Source: an uncultured Lactococcus sp. (GTDB lineage Bacteria; Bacillota; Bacilli; Lactobacillales; Streptococcaceae). From it: a DNA stretch of 64,000 nt. Location: NCBI RefSeq assembly GCF_934191625.1, contig NZ_CAKPUG010000006.1:38792-102791 (forward strand), written 5' to 3'. Positions within the stretch are counted from its first letter, which is position 1; every line of letters starts with the position of its first letter. Shown in pieces: positions 8,163-17,571 of this stretch. Below the pieces are notes generated by a model. The model saw nothing but the letters and a program-made list of their open reading frames with translations, did no database searches and was not told the DNA's origin. The position numbers were made by a program, and so were the translations under genes.

Positions 8163-9851
8163 TTATTTATCGTCTGGTGTCATAATCATCGGAACAATGA
8201 GTGGTCGGCGTTCCGTCTGTTTATAAAGGAAAGGAGCCAGTGCTTCACGCATTGCTCGTGCCACGACAGCTTCATTAACGTTTTCTGTATTGAGCATGGC
8301 TTCGCGAATCGCATTGAAAAGTACACGCTGCCCGTTACGAATCAAATCACCAGATTCACGCATGTAAATAAAGCCGCGACTGAGCATATCTGGTCCAGCC
8401 AGAACAGTCTTGTTTTTGAAATCCACAGTTGCCACAGCAAGTACAATACCATCTTCAGCAAGTTCATGACGGTCATGAAGTACCGCATTACCAACATCAC
8501 CAATACCTGAGCCATCAACATAAGTATCAGCAGCAGGAAAATGATCGGCATAACGTGCTGAATCAGCAGTCAATGCAAGCACATCACCATTTTCGAAAAT
8601 AAAGCAGTTCTCTTTAGGGACGCCAGTGTCTTGAGCAAGTCCTGCGTGAATTTTTAACATGCGGTACTCACCATGAACAGGCATGAAGTATTTTGGTTTA
8701 ATCAAACGGAGCATTAATTTTTGCTCTTGTTGCCCACCGTGACCGGAAGTGTGAATGTTATTCATTTTACCGTAAACCACGGTCGCACCAGCTTCAGTGA
8801 TCGTGTTGGCCAACTGATTTACGCCATGGGTGTTACCTGGAATCGCATTAGATGAGAAGACAACGGTATCTCCCATCTGCAGCGTAATGTGACGGTGCAT
8901 ACCATTAGCGATACGGCTTAAAGCTGCCATTGGCTCACCTTGAGATCCTGTACACATAATGAGTAGCTCACTTGAATTATATTGGTTCACTTCGTTTGGT
9001 TCAATGAAAGTCCCTTTAGGGGCTTTAATATAACCAAGTTCAAGACCATTGACAATGGCTTTTTCCATAGAACGACCAAAGACCACGATTTTGCGTCCTG
9101 TTTTTACCGCTCCATCTACAGCTTGTTGCAAACGGAAGATATTTGAAGCAAAAGAAGCAAAAATAATCCGTCCTTCAATGCGTTCAAAAATTTTCATGAT
9201 GTTTTGGCCAACAACTTTTTCAGAGTGAGAGAAAATTGGAATTTCGGCATTGGTTGAGTCTGAGAGGAGAAGTAAAACTCCTTCTTCACCAAGAGCAGCC
9301 ATACGGTGTAAATCAGCAGGCTCACCAACAGGCGTAAAGTCAAACTTGAAGTCACCTGTAGCTACAACTTTACCTTGAGGTGTTTCGACAACAATTCCTA
9401 AAGGTTCTGGAATGGAGTGAGTTGTGCGGAAGAAATTAACACTTAATTGGTTAAATTTAATTTCGCTATCCGCATGAATTTCAAAGAGTTTTGCATCACG
9501 CAAGAGCCCATGTTCTTCCAATTTTCCACGAATTAAAGCAAGTGATAATGGGCCTGCATAAATAGGGATATTCGCTTGCTTAAGCAGGAAGGGAATACCA
9601 CCGATATGGTCCTCATGTCCGTGTGTAATGAAGAGACCTTTGATACGATCGATATTTTCGACAATATAACTATAGTCAGGAATAACATAATCGACGCCCA
9701 AAAGGTCATCTTCTGGGAATTTTATACCGGCGTCGATGATGATGATTTCATCTTGATATTCGACACCATATGTGTTCTTACCGATTTCGCCCAGTCCGCC
9801 GATAGCGTAAACTGCGACTTCATCGGAGTTAATTTTTAATGGTTTAATCAT
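8163..9851 (-). CDS. rnjA: Ribonuclease J1
   Basis: A 562-aa metallo-beta-lactamase/beta-CASP ribonuclease with 5'-3' exo- and endonuclease activity in mRNA decay and RNA maturation. Diagnostic motifs are HGHEDHIGG (zinc site), the beta-CASP stretch FGRSMEKA, and [10 protein letters not shown]. The N-terminus ([21 protein letters not shown]) is of the J1 rather than J2 type. The start at 9851 (MIKPL) is preferred over an in-frame ATG 18 nt upstream, because AGAAAG lies just before it. It follows rpoY by 120 nt, the usual Firmicute pairing, and that gap carries a strong inverted repeat. Confidence 0.95.
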   Translation of the reverse strand: MIKPLKINSDEVAVYAIGGLGEIGKNTYGVEYQDEIIIIDAGIKFPEDDLLGVDYVIPDYSYIVENIDRIKGLFITHGHEDHIGGIPFLLKQANIPIYAGPLSLALIRGKLEEHGLLRDAKLFEIHADSEIKFNQLSVNFFRTTHSIPEPLGIVVETPQGKVVATGDFKFDFTPVGEPADLHRMAALGEEGVLLLLSDSTNAEIPIFSHSEKVVGQNIMKIFERIEGRIIFASFASNIFRLQQAVDGAVKTGRKIVVFGRSMEKAIVNGLELGYIKAPKGTFIEPNEVNQYNSSELLIMCTGSQGEPMAALSRIANGMHRHITLQMGDTVVFSSNAIPGNTHGVNQLANTITEAGATVVYGKMNNIHTSGHGGQQEQKLMLRLIKPKYFMPVHGEYRMLKIHAGLAQDTGVPKENCFIFENGDVLALTADSARYADHFPAADTYVDGSGIGDVGNAVLHDRHELAEDGIVLAVATVDFKNKTVLAGPDMLSRGFIYMRESGDLIRNGQRVLFNAIREAMLNTENVNEAVVARAMREALAPFLYKQTERRPLIVPMIMTPDDK

Positions 9852-9885
9852 TGTTTTCTTTCTATACATATTTGTATGACAAAAT

Positions 9886-9922
9886 CACTTTAGAGTTGTG
9901 ACTTTCGTCCCTTTCTAAAGTG
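9886..9922 (-). promoter_or_regulatory. Structured element in the rpoY-rnjA intergenic region
   Basis: On the minus strand CACTTTAGA pairs perfectly with TCTAAAGTG (9 bp). Nested inside is GAC-GAAA-GTC, a GNRA-tetraloop hairpin. No T-run follows, so this is not a terminator; it sits ~35 nt before the rnjA start. A processing or autoregulatory site is inference. Confidence 0.5.
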
Positions 9923-9971
9923 TTTTCCAGTAAATCTTTTGATGCTGCAAGTTTAAGCATCTTTATTTTAT

Positions 9972-10202
9972 TTAAAAGCTTGTAATTTCAAGACCACCGT
10001 TTTCTTTTTCATATTCAACGGCTTCGTCTGAAAGTGAGTCGATGAATTCAACGTGATAGTCTGTATTTGCAGCTAAAAGTTCGCGCGCTAAGATGACACC
10101 TTCACGTGTATCTGTAACATCAAGGTCAAGGTAGAGGACCTTAGTTGTTTCACGACGTGGTGAACGTGTTTTATCTTCTTGGTAAAATGCTTTGAAAATC
10201 AT
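9972..10202 (-). CDS. rpoY: RNA polymerase epsilon subunit
   Basis: A 76-aa DUF1447/RpoY protein, the small epsilon subunit of Firmicute RNA polymerase. The core is recognisable: MIFKAFYQED, PRRETTKVLYLD, ANTDYHVEFI and YEKENGGLEITSF at the C-terminus. The frame stays open 132 nt upstream, but the upstream ATG (MKVTV) lies in the -10 box and would not be transcribed, so the start is 10202. The only SD is 29 nt away, beyond a hairpin. It heads the rpoY-rnjA operon. Confidence 0.9.
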   Translation of the reverse strand: MIFKAFYQEDKTRSPRRETTKVLYLDLDVTDTREGVILARELLAANTDYHVEFIDSLSDEAVEYEKENGGLEITSF

Positions 10203-10238
10203 ATTATATTTGAGCGAATAATGATTCGCTATCCTTTC
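10203..10238 (-). promoter_or_regulatory. SD-hairpin-ATG arrangement of rpoY
   Basis: Minus strand: AAGGA (10232-10236), then the perfect 7-bp hairpin AGCGAAT-CATT-ATTCGCT (10213-10230), then ~10 nt, then the ATG at 10202. Linear SD-ATG distance is 29 nt; with the hairpin folded it is about 11 nt. Confidence 0.6.
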
Positions 10239-10275
10239 TTTTGTTTCCGAGTGTTTCAGTTTTACAGTTACTTTC

Positions 10276-10304
10276 ATTTTAGCATAAAATGGAGATAATG
10301 AAAA
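10276..10304 (-). promoter_or_regulatory. Promoter of rpoY-rnjA
   Basis: TTTTCA (10299-10304), 17-bp spacer, TAAAAT (10276-10281) with an upstream TG (extended -10). Confidence 0.6.
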
Positions 10305-10334
10305 GCAAAGGTTTATAGAGACAAAGCATTTCAT

Positions 10335-10643
10335 TTATGGAAGTAGAGTTTTTTCACAATAGTAAAAGACCAGCCTAAGCTGCTCTTTAAGATATTAGTA
10401 AGAAGTTGAAAGGAAATAGCAATAATATTTTTTTGCTAGAGTTGCAGAAAAAATTCAAATTAGGAAATCGATAAAGTTCAAGAAATATAAAAAATGTTAT
10501 AATAGATGCTATCGTATACTTCTAGATATTAAAAAAGAGCTACATGCTTTGTTCTGGCTTGTACATTTGGTAAGTTGAAAAGGAATTACTGAGGTGCAGG
10601 TATTAGGGTATAATTAAATAAGAAGAATGGAGAATATAATCTC
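10335..10643. other. Divergent intergenic region between rpoY and tsaB
   Basis: 309 bp without a recognised gene. At 10366-10387 AAGACCAGC/GCTGCTCTT forms a one-mismatch hairpin followed on the minus strand by TTTT, so it is a weak leftward terminator with no gene feeding it. On the plus strand there are two -10-like boxes: TATAAT preceded by TG near 10497, and TATAAT at 10609-10614, the likely tsaB promoter. A small RNA here is possible but not shown. Confidence 0.4.
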
Positions 10644-11354
10644 GTGAAAATTTTAGCTTTTGACAGCTCGAGTAAGGCCTTGTCTGTGGCACTTGTCGAT
10701 AATGATATTTTGTTGGGAGAAATTACTCTAAATTTAAAGAAAAACCATAGTACAACTCTGATGACCTCTGTTGATTTTTTGATGCACCAAGCTGCAGTAG
10801 AAGCGTCTGAACTTGATCGTATTGTGGTAGCACAAGGACCAGGATCCTATACAGGATTACGTTTGGCAGCAACTGTGGGAAAGACACTCGCTTACAGTTT
10901 GAATAAGGATATCGTTGGTATCTCAAGTCTTTTCGCTATTGCGGCAAGATTGAAAACGGAAAGAGCCGTAGTTCCTGTGATGGATGCACGACGGGGTAAC
11001 GCTTATGCTGCGCTTTACCAAGCAGATAAGGAAGTCGTTCCTGGACAACATTGTGTCTTTCGGGACTTCTTAGCAAACTTAGATAAGAACCTTCCGCTTG
11101 TATTTACAGGTGAAACGGACAACTTTGTGGCTGACATTGAAGCAGCAGGATTTACAAATTTTGAAATTATTGAAGACAGCTTAGACAAACTACCTTCAGC
11201 TTATCAAATGGCCTTATTTGGTAAAAATATTGAACCTGTAGCGGTTCATGGCTTTGCTCCAAATTATTTGAAAAAAGTTGAAGCAGAAGAGAAATGGTTG
11301 GAGACACATGAAGAATCTGAAAACGCTACTGGCGAATATGTTCAAAGGATTTGA
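10644..11354 (+). CDS. tsaB: tRNA N6-threonylcarbamoyladenosine modification protein TsaB
   Basis: A 236-aa ASKHA-fold partner of TsaD needed for t6A37 synthesis on ANN-decoding tRNAs. Family features are ILAFDSSSKALSVAL at the N-terminus, HSTTLM, and GPGSYTGLRLA around residue 70. GTG start with GGAGA about 11 nt upstream. It is first of four overlapping or abutting genes (tsaB, two GNATs, tsaD), the standard Firmicute cluster. Confidence 0.93.
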   Translation: MKILAFDSSSKALSVALVDNDILLGEITLNLKKNHSTTLMTSVDFLMHQAAVEASELDRIVVAQGPGSYTGLRLAATVGKTLAYSLNKDIVGISSLFAIAARLKTERAVVPVMDARRGNAYAALYQADKEVVPGQHCVFRDFLANLDKNLPLVFTGETDNFVADIEAAGFTNFEIIEDSLDKLPSAYQMALFGKNIEPVAVHGFAPNYLKKVEAEEKWLETHEESENATGEYVQRI

Positions 11355-11874
11355 ACCACGTCGTTATCTTAATATGGATGAAGTGGACTTAAAGTCAAAT
11401 ATTGACGGTGTTGATTATCGCTTGGCAGAACGGAAAGATATCGTAGACATGCTTGCGATTGAGCGTGATGTTTACGATGGTGAAGTGCCTTGGACTTTTT
11501 CGCACTTTGAGCACGAGATAGTTCAAGATGAGAATGCTTTCTTTGTTTCAGCAGTCGTTGACAGTAAACTTATTGGTTTCATTGGAGTTCGCCTCACAGA
11601 ACGTGGTAAAGTTGTGCATATTACGAATCTTGCGGTTGCTGTAGCCTATCAAGGCAAGGGTGTAGGGAGTAATCTCGTTAACCAAATGATACGTCTGATG
11701 ACACTTCTCGGTAAGCAGCAGATGACGCTTGAAGTGCGGCGTGACAATACAAAAGCTCAAGGCCTTTACCGTCGTTTAGGCTTTTCAACAGGAAAACTCA
11801 TTTCTCACTATTATGAGGATGGCGGTGATGCTGTGTGGATGTCAAGACAATTGAGAACCGAACATGAAAATTGA
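11308..11874 (+). CDS. GNAT acetyltransferase (RimI-like, with N-terminal extension)
   Basis: A 188-aa protein whose GNAT domain starts at about residue 40. The acetyl-CoA loop is seen as VAVAYQGKGVGSNLV, followed by DNTKAQGLYRRLGF. ATG at 11308 (GGAG 4 nt before) overlaps tsaB by 47 nt; a second ATG 30 nt downstream is an alternative. Usually one rimI lies between tsaB and tsaD, but here there are two tandem GNATs. The longer size and weaker resemblance make this one less certain as ribosomal-protein-S18 acetyltransferase. Confidence 0.8.
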   Translation: MKNLKTLLANMFKGFEPRRYLNMDEVDLKSNIDGVDYRLAERKDIVDMLAIERDVYDGEVPWTFSHFEHEIVQDENAFFVSAVVDSKLIGFIGVRLTERGKVVHITNLAVAVAYQGKGVGSNLVNQMIRLMTLLGKQQMTLEVRRDNTKAQGLYRRLGFSTGKLISHYYEDGGDAVWMSRQLRTEHEN

Positions 11875-12298
11875 ACGTTTTGATTCTACAAAGTTTGATA
11901 CGCAGGATGTAGCTTGTAAACTAAAAGAAATATTAGAACTTTGTTATGGAGAATCACCTTGGTCAGAAGCTTACCTTCTTAGCAATCTGAAAAGGGATAT
12001 CTATTTTCTAGCTGAAATAGACGATGAGCTTGTTGGATTTTTAGCAGTTCATGTGGTTATGGAAGAGATGGAAATTACTAATCTTGCAGTGAAGCCAGAT
12101 TTCCAAAGCAACAAAATAGCCACTACCTTAATGGATCAAATTGCTAATTTTGCTGGAACCTTATTTTTAGAAGTCCGAGAATCTAATAAGCCAGCGCAAA
12201 ATCTTTATAAAAAATATGATTTCGAGGCTTTTTATACTCGAAAAAACTACTATTCGCACCCGACAGAAGATGCGATTCTAATGAGGAAGATACAATAA
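11864..12298 (+). CDS. rimI: Ribosomal-protein-alanine acetyltransferase candidate (RimI)
   Basis: A 144-aa GNAT of normal RimI length with [21 protein letters not shown] and [18 protein letters not shown]. RimI N-acetylates the terminal Ala of ribosomal protein S18. The CoA loop is unusual: QSNKIA replaces the common QxxGxG/A, so the usual glycine is Lys here. The ATG overlaps the preceding GNAT by 11 nt and the stop abuts tsaD. Assignment rests on size and on position directly before tsaD. Confidence 0.75.
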   Translation: MKIERFDSTKFDTQDVACKLKEILELCYGESPWSEAYLLSNLKRDIYFLAEIDDELVGFLAVHVVMEEMEITNLAVKPDFQSNKIATTLMDQIANFAGTLFLEVRESNKPAQNLYKKYDFEAFYTRKNYYSHPTEDAILMRKIQ

Positions 12299-12299
12299 A

Positions 12300-13319
12300 A
12301 TGAATGATAAATATATATTAGCTTTCGAAACCTCTTGTGATGAGACATCGGTAGCCGTTTTGAAAAATGGCACAGAACTTCTCTCCAATGTTATTGCAAG
12401 TCAGGTGAATAGCCATAAACGTTTTGGGGGAGTAGTCCCTGAGGTAGCTAGCAGACATCATGTAGAGCAAATTACCGCCTGTATTGATGAGGCTTTAGAA
12501 CAAGCTGGAATTACTGCAAAAGAGCTTTCGGCTGTAGCCGTAACAGAGGGCCCCGGGCTTGTTGGAGCTTTACTTGTGGGCATTATGGCAGCTAAAACCT
12601 TTGCTTGGGCCAACAAGCTTCCATTAATTCCTGTCAATCATATGGCTGGACATCTCATGGCAGCGGCTTTAGTGGATACCATTGAATACCCAGCTATGGC
12701 TCTTTTAGTTAGCGGTGGACATACGGAGTTGGTTTATGTTGAATCTGAAGGAAGCTACAAAAAAATTGGAGAAACTCGGGATGATGCAGCAGGGGAAGCT
12801 TATGATAAAGTCGGTCGTGTAATGGGGTTGACCTATCCTTCAGGTAAAGAGATTGATGAGCTGGCACATAAAGGAAAAGATACCTATGCTTTCCCACGTG
12901 CAATGATGACTGCAGCAGATGGGTTAGAAATGTCATTTAGTGGTTTGAAATCAGCATTTATCAATCTTGTTCATAATGCAAAACAGCAAGGACAAGATTT
13001 GGTGGCAAATGATTTAGAAAATTTGGCTGCTAGCTTTCAAGCGGCAGTGGTTGATGTTTTGATTGCTAAAACAAAACGTGCTCTTGAAGAATATCCGTCC
13101 AAAACCTTAATCGTTGGTGGAGGTGTATCAGCTAATCAAGGGTTACGTGAGCGCCTTGCAACCGACATGAAAGATATCAAAGTTATCTTGCCGCCTCTTC
13201 GCCTTTGTGGTGACAATGCTGGAATGATAGCTGCTGCAGCCACTATTGAGATGGAGAAAGAAAACTTTGCTGATTTGTCTCTGAATGCACGTCCGAGCCT
13301 TGTTTTTGGTGATATATGA
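12300..13319 (+). CDS. tsaD: tRNA t6A transferase TsaD
   Basis: A 339-aa Kae1/Qri7-family protein that transfers threonylcarbamoyl to A37 of tRNA together with TsaB/TsaE. Signature: [14 protein letters not shown], the metal-binding NHMAGHL near residue 114, the phosphate loop VSGGHTEL, and [11 protein letters not shown]. The start directly abuts the RimI stop. A strong bidirectional terminator follows. Confidence 0.96.
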   Translation: MNDKYILAFETSCDETSVAVLKNGTELLSNVIASQVNSHKRFGGVVPEVASRHHVEQITACIDEALEQAGITAKELSAVAVTEGPGLVGALLVGIMAAKTFAWANKLPLIPVNHMAGHLMAAALVDTIEYPAMALLVSGGHTELVYVESEGSYKKIGETRDDAAGEAYDKVGRVMGLTYPSGKEIDELAHKGKDTYAFPRAMMTAADGLEMSFSGLKSAFINLVHNAKQQGQDLVANDLENLAASFQAAVVDVLIAKTKRALEEYPSKTLIVGGGVSANQGLRERLATDMKDIKVILPPLRLCGDNAGMIAAAATIEMEKENFADLSLNARPSLVFGDI

Positions 13320-13323
13320 GAAT

Positions 13324-13357
13324 AAAAAAACTCAGAAATACACTGAGTTTTTTTATT
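13324..13357. terminator. Bidirectional terminator between tsaD and the GyrI-like gene
   Basis: ACTCAG pairs with CTGAGT; A-run on one side and T-run on the other, between convergent genes. Confidence 0.85.
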
Positions 13358-13829
13358 TTTTAACGACTGGCAACCAAATTTCGCCATAATAACTGCCATC
13401 AGGTCGTTCTTGGCGATAAGCAAGATGGGGACCACCAAGATAGGTGTAATCTACAACTTTGGGAAGGATTTTACGAAAAGCCTGATGTGATAGGCTTTCA
13501 AAAATTTTTCCTTTATCAGCTGTATCAGCGATTACGATATAGCTACTTTCAGGAAATTTGATTAATCGACTGTCATCCTTTAGCTCTTTTCGGGTCTCCA
13601 CGGCAAAATAGTTCCAAGGTTTACCAAGATAATCCGTATGAACTGACCACTCACGCTCATTTTTGGCTCTTTTCTTGAGCTTTGCTAAGCGACCATCCTT
13701 TTGCAAGCTTGTTTCAAATACGTCCCTTTCAAGAGCTAAAGAATGGTGGTCTTGCAGGGAGGCTTGAATGGGAAAACCGTAAGCCGATAAGGTGAATGAG
13801 TTTTTATGCTCTAAAGTGTAATCAATCAT
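13353..13829 (-). CDS. GyrI-like / effector-binding domain protein
   Basis: A 158-aa stand-alone protein resembling the GyrI-like small-molecule-binding (SOUL-type) fold: FPESSYIVIADTADKG, HQAFRKILP, then LAYRQERPDGSYYGEIWLPV at the end, the characteristic EIW.PV terminus. No DNA-binding domain. Such proteins bind or hydrolyse hydrophobic toxins in some species; no ligand can be inferred here. SD AAGGAG lies before the ATG; it sits 9 bp after the upstream unknown gene, so the two form one operon. Confidence 0.7.
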   Translation of the reverse strand: MIDYTLEHKNSFTLSAYGFPIQASLQDHHSLALERDVFETSLQKDGRLAKLKKRAKNEREWSVHTDYLGKPWNYFAVETRKELKDDSRLIKFPESSYIVIADTADKGKIFESLSHQAFRKILPKVVDYTYLGGPHLAYRQERPDGSYYGEIWLPVVKK

Positions 13830-13838
13830 AGTCGCTCC

Positions 13839-14639
13839 TTAGTTAACAACGGTGAGTTCGTGAATTGAACGGCCTTTGTCATCAAATATTTCCAACCAAC
13901 TGTTTTTTCCTGCAAAATAGAGAAAATGACTGAGTTCATTGACGGATCGCAGAATAATATCTTCAGTTGTAGTCCAAGTTTCAGGATCGAATTTTTCTTT
14001 ATTTTCTTCTCTTAGATTTAACGCAAATTTTGCAGTAAAGCCCAATGTGCCATCAGCTCTTTTAGGTGCTGCATCATTAGGGAGCATCTTCGCTCCTGCA
14101 AGCAGACGCATTTCTGTAGATTTTTGCCAGATGACTGTACCTGAAGTTCCTTCATGCTTAATTTGAAATGGAATCTCTGAAATAGACTTTTTCCAACGGT
14201 GTTGAGCTTTAGCTGAGAAAGCTTTCTTCTTTGCGAATTTAAAACCAAAAGCTTCAAGACTTGGTAAAAACTCATCAGCCGCTTTGTTACAGATGCTGTA
14301 GATGTTTGAGGGAAGTTTAATTGTTTCAGGAAGGACAACTAACTTCATAGAAGCTTCTTGAGCTTTTTCGATGAGAAAAGTTTCAAGATAGGCAGTATCT
14401 AGTTCATAGACTTTAGGATTAAGGACAATAATTTTATCAAATTCTAAGTTAGGGATTAGCTTTTTATCGGTAGCAATCATTATAATTTGCCTTTTTTTCG
14501 TGAGGAAAAAGATTTCTCCTGTTTTGAGGGAAAAACGACTATTATTACTCTCAAAGATACGGATTGTGGCGCCAGAGGAAAGCTCGATAAGAAGTTTTCC
14601 CTTTTCATCAATCGTTACTGAAAATGTTGTTTTTTTCAT
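13839..14639 (-). CDS. Protein of unknown function (266 aa)
   Basis: Soluble, no signal peptide or membrane segment. It opens with beta-rich sequence (FSVTIDEKGKLLIELSSGATIRIF). A central stretch (GTSGTVIWQKSTEMRLLAGAKM) vaguely recalls DUF4357-like modules, too weak to assign. There is no SD: ATG lies exactly 6 nt after a TGTTAAAAT extended -10, so translation is probably leaderless. It forms an operon with the GyrI-like gene. Confidence 0.65.
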   Translation of the reverse strand: MKKTTFSVTIDEKGKLLIELSSGATIRIFESNNSRFSLKTGEIFFLTKKRQIIMIATDKKLIPNLEFDKIIVLNPKVYELDTAYLETFLIEKAQEASMKLVVLPETIKLPSNIYSICNKAADEFLPSLEAFGFKFAKKKAFSAKAQHRWKKSISEIPFQIKHEGTSGTVIWQKSTEMRLLAGAKMLPNDAAPKRADGTLGFTAKFALNLREENKEKFDPETWTTTEDIILRSVNELSHFLYFAGKNSWLEIFDDKGRSIHELTVVN

Positions 14640-14645
14640 AACTTT

Positions 14646-14654
14646 ATTTTAACA
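14646..14654 (-). promoter_or_regulatory. Extended -10 promoter, leaderless start at 14639
   Basis: TGTTAAAAT on the minus strand, then AAAGTT, then ATG. ATGAAA 16 bp upstream is a plausible -35. No SD. Confidence 0.6.
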
Positions 14655-14809
14655 GAAAAGTCTGTTTTTTCATCTTTTTTTGGATATCTTTTATATTATT
14701 AAAGGTTTTATACTATTTTAAGTAAACTCTTTTTTGGTTAAAAAATATGCTCTTTAATAATTAACCGTAAATGCCTTTATAAATTGAAAGTGAAAGAGCA
14801 AATCTTTTC

Positions 14810-14838
14810 TCGAAATTTTCTAAACAATTTGCTATAAT
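14810..14838 (+). promoter_or_regulatory. Promoter of pepN
   Basis: TCGAAA (14810-14815), 17-bp spacer, TATAAT (14833-14838) with TG extension. The rest of 14640-14809 is AT-rich with no gene seen. Confidence 0.6.
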
Positions 14839-14872
14839 TAAGTAAACTAACAAAAAGGAAGCGAACAACATT

Positions 14873-17413
14873 ATGGCAGTAAAACGTTTAATTGAAACAT
14901 TTGTACCAGGAAATTATAAAATTTTCCTTGATATTGACCGCAAATCAAAGACTTTCAAAGGTCAAGTAGCGATCAAAGGTGAGGCTAAAGCCGAAACCAT
15001 TTATTTCCATCAAAAAGATTTGAATATCACTAAAGTTTCTGCTTTTAGTGTAGAAGCAGACTTTACTGTTGATAACGCCAATGAAGAAATTACAGTTAAA
15101 GTGGGCCAAAAAGGTCAAGTAACCGTTTCGTTTGAATATGAAGGTGAAATTACCGATAATATGATGGGGATTTACCCTTCATATTACGAAGTAAATGGTG
15201 AGAAAAAAATGCTTATTGGAACGCAATTTGAATCACATTTTGCTCGTCAAGCTTTCCCCTCAATTGATGAACCCGAAGCGAAGGCTACTTTTGACCTGTC
15301 TGTGAAATTTGATGAAGAACCTGGTGACATTATCATTTCTAATATGCCAGAACTTCTCAATATCGAAGGCATTCACGTTTTTGAACGTACAGTTCGTATG
15401 AGTTCTTATCTCCTTGCTTTTGTCTTTGGAGATATGCAGTATAAAAAAGGTCGTACAAAATCTGGCGTAGAAGTAGGTACTTTTGCAACGAAAGCTCATT
15501 CCGAAGATGTTTTAGATTTTCCTTTGGATATCGCTATTCGTTCAATTGAGTTCTACGAAGATTACTATAAAACACCGTACCCATTGCCACACAGCTGGCA
15601 TGTTGCGCTACCTGACTTCTCAGCAGGAGCGATGGAAAATTGGGGCTGCATCACTTACCGTGAAGTTTGCATGCTGGTTGATCCAGAAAATGCCACAGTT
15701 GCCAGCAAGCAGTATGTAGCAACAGTCATTGCGCATGAGTTGGCACACCAATGGTTTGGTGATTTGGTCACAATGCGTTGGTGGGACGATTTGTGGCTCA
15801 ATGAGTCCTTTGCCAACAATATGGAATACGTGGCAATTGATGCTATTGAACCTGACTGGAAAGTTTGGGAAAGCTTCTCTGTTAAAGAAGCAAGTCTTGC
15901 CTTAGACCGTGATGCTACAGATGGTGTTCAATCAGTGCACGTGGATGTTAATCATCCTGACGAAATTGGTACGCTCTTTGATGCAGCTATTGTCTATGCT
16001 AAAGGATCACGCTTGATGGTCATGCTCCGTAAATGGTTGGGAGATGAAGACTTCTCAGCAGGGCTTCACAAATACTTTGAAACGCATCAATACGGTAATA
16101 CTGTAGGCGATGACCTTTGGGATGCGCTCTCAAGTACATCAGGTAAAAATGTAGGCGAATTTATGCATTCATGGGTAAATCAACCCGGTTATCCTGTGTT
16201 GACTGCGGAAGTGGTGGATGACACACTTATTCTCAGTCAAAAACAATTCTTCATTGGGAAAGGTGAGGACAAAGGACGTTTGTGGCAAATTCCATTGAAT
16301 ACAAACTGGAATGGTTTGCCAGATACATTAACTACGGAAAAAGTTGAAATTCCGGGTTATGCAGCACTTAAAGCAGAGAATGCCGGTCAACCACTCTTCT
16401 TTAATGAAGCACACGCTGCACATTATATTATTGACTACAAAGGTGAACTTTTAAATAATCTTTTGGCCGACCTTGGGAAATTGGACGATATTACAAAATT
16501 CCAAATTCTTCAAGATCGTAAATATCTTGCTAAAGGAGAAGTAATTAGCTATGCGGATGTCGTGAAGATCTTGCCTGCTTTTGCCAATGAGGAAAGTTAC
16601 ATCGTCAATCAAGCGCTCAATCAAATCTTTGGTGAGTTAGATATCTTTATCGATGATGAATCTGCTACCGAAAAATCATACAAATCGCTTGTGGGTAAAG
16701 TTTTTGCCAAAAACTATGCACGTTTAGGATGGGAGAAAAAAGCTGGTGAATCAGCTGGTGACGAAACTTTACGTGGTACAGTGCTCTCACGCACACTCTA
16801 CTCTGAAAATCCTGAAGCAGTAGAAAAGGCAAGTGAAATTTATGCAGCTCATAAAGACAATGTGGCAACTATTCCTGCAGACATTCGTCCGATTATCTTG
16901 AATAATGAAATTAAAACAAGTAATTCTGCTGAACTTGTGGCTTCTTACATGGACACTTATGTGAAAACAAGTCTTCAAGAGCTTAAACGTGAATTAGCAG
17001 CAGCTGTAGCCAATATTCGTGATGAAGGCGCAATTAAAGGACTTTTGGAAGATTTCAAGAATGCGGATATCGTCAAACCTCAAGATATAGCTTTCTCTTG
17101 GTTCTATCTCTTAGGTAAAGACTTCGCTCAAGATGCTGCATGGACTTGGGAGCGTGACAACTGGGATTGGATTGCCGAAAAACTTGGAGGTGATATGAGC
17201 TATGATAAGTTTGTAATCTATCCAGGTAATGTGTTTAAGACAGCTGAAAAATTTGAAGAGTATAAAGCTTTCTTTGAACCAAAATTGAGTAATCCAGGAC
17301 TTAAGCGTTCAATCGAGATGGCGATTAAACAAATTGATGCGCGTGTCTCACTGATTAATAATCAAAAGAGTGCAGTCGAAGCTGCCATTGTAGATGTAGA
17401 AAAAGAAATGTAA
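14873..17413 (+). CDS. pepN: Aminopeptidase N (M1 family)
   Basis: Zinc aminopeptidase of 846 aa, the length of lactococcal PepN, which removes N-terminal residues (especially Lys/Arg/Leu) from peptides in the cytoplasm as part of the casein-peptide pathway. GAMEN exopeptidase motif near residue 251, zinc motif HELAHQWFGD near 288 and downstream NESFA near 310 are intact. SD AAAAAGGAAG, ATG start. Monocistronic between its promoter and terminator. Confidence 0.97.
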   Translation: MAVKRLIETFVPGNYKIFLDIDRKSKTFKGQVAIKGEAKAETIYFHQKDLNITKVSAFSVEADFTVDNANEEITVKVGQKGQVTVSFEYEGEITDNMMGIYPSYYEVNGEKKMLIGTQFESHFARQAFPSIDEPEAKATFDLSVKFDEEPGDIIISNMPELLNIEGIHVFERTVRMSSYLLAFVFGDMQYKKGRTKSGVEVGTFATKAHSEDVLDFPLDIAIRSIEFYEDYYKTPYPLPHSWHVALPDFSAGAMENWGCITYREVCMLVDPENATVASKQYVATVIAHELAHQWFGDLVTMRWWDDLWLNESFANNMEYVAIDAIEPDWKVWESFSVKEASLALDRDATDGVQSVHVDVNHPDEIGTLFDAAIVYAKGSRLMVMLRKWLGDEDFSAGLHKYFETHQYGNTVGDDLWDALSSTSGKNVGEFMHSWVNQPGYPVLTAEVVDDTLILSQKQFFIGKGEDKGRLWQIPLNTNWNGLPDTLTTEKVEIPGYAALKAENAGQPLFFNEAHAAHYIIDYKGELLNNLLADLGKLDDITKFQILQDRKYLAKGEVISYADVVKILPAFANEESYIVNQALNQIFGELDIFIDDESATEKSYKSLVGKVFAKNYARLGWEKKAGESAGDETLRGTVLSRTLYSENPEAVEKASEIYAAHKDNVATIPADIRPIILNNEIKTSNSAELVASYMDTYVKTSLQELKRELAAAVANIRDEGAIKGLLEDFKNADIVKPQDIAFSWFYLLGKDFAQDAAWTWERDNWDWIAEKLGGDMSYDKFVIYPGNVFKTAEKFEEYKAFFEPKLSNPGLKRSIEMAIKQIDARVSLINNQKSAVEAAIVDVEKEM

Positions 17414-17415
17414 AA

Positions 17416-17466
17416 AAAAGACTTCTTAGAAAAGAGGGATGGCCCAATTCTAAGAGGTTTTTTTCT
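17416..17466 (+). terminator. Terminator of pepN
   Basis: CTTCTTAGAA pairs with TTCTAAGAGG (one G-U), followed by a T-run. Confidence 0.8.
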
Positions 17467-17571
17467 ATATAGCTAACTTTTGTAAACTTCTAAAATTCAA
17501 TGTAAAAGAAAAGCCTTGAAATTGAGAATTGTCTGAACAAGCTATGTGGTAAACTATAAAAGTAAAAAATA

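Noticed and set aside
10203-10334. Longer RpoY with an MKVTVKLKHS... extension
   Set aside because: That ATG overlaps the -10 box and the known epsilon subunit begins MIFK.
10390-10620. Small RNA gene between rpoY and tsaB
   Set aside because: A leftward terminator-like hairpin exists but no convincing leftward promoter; not supported enough to call.
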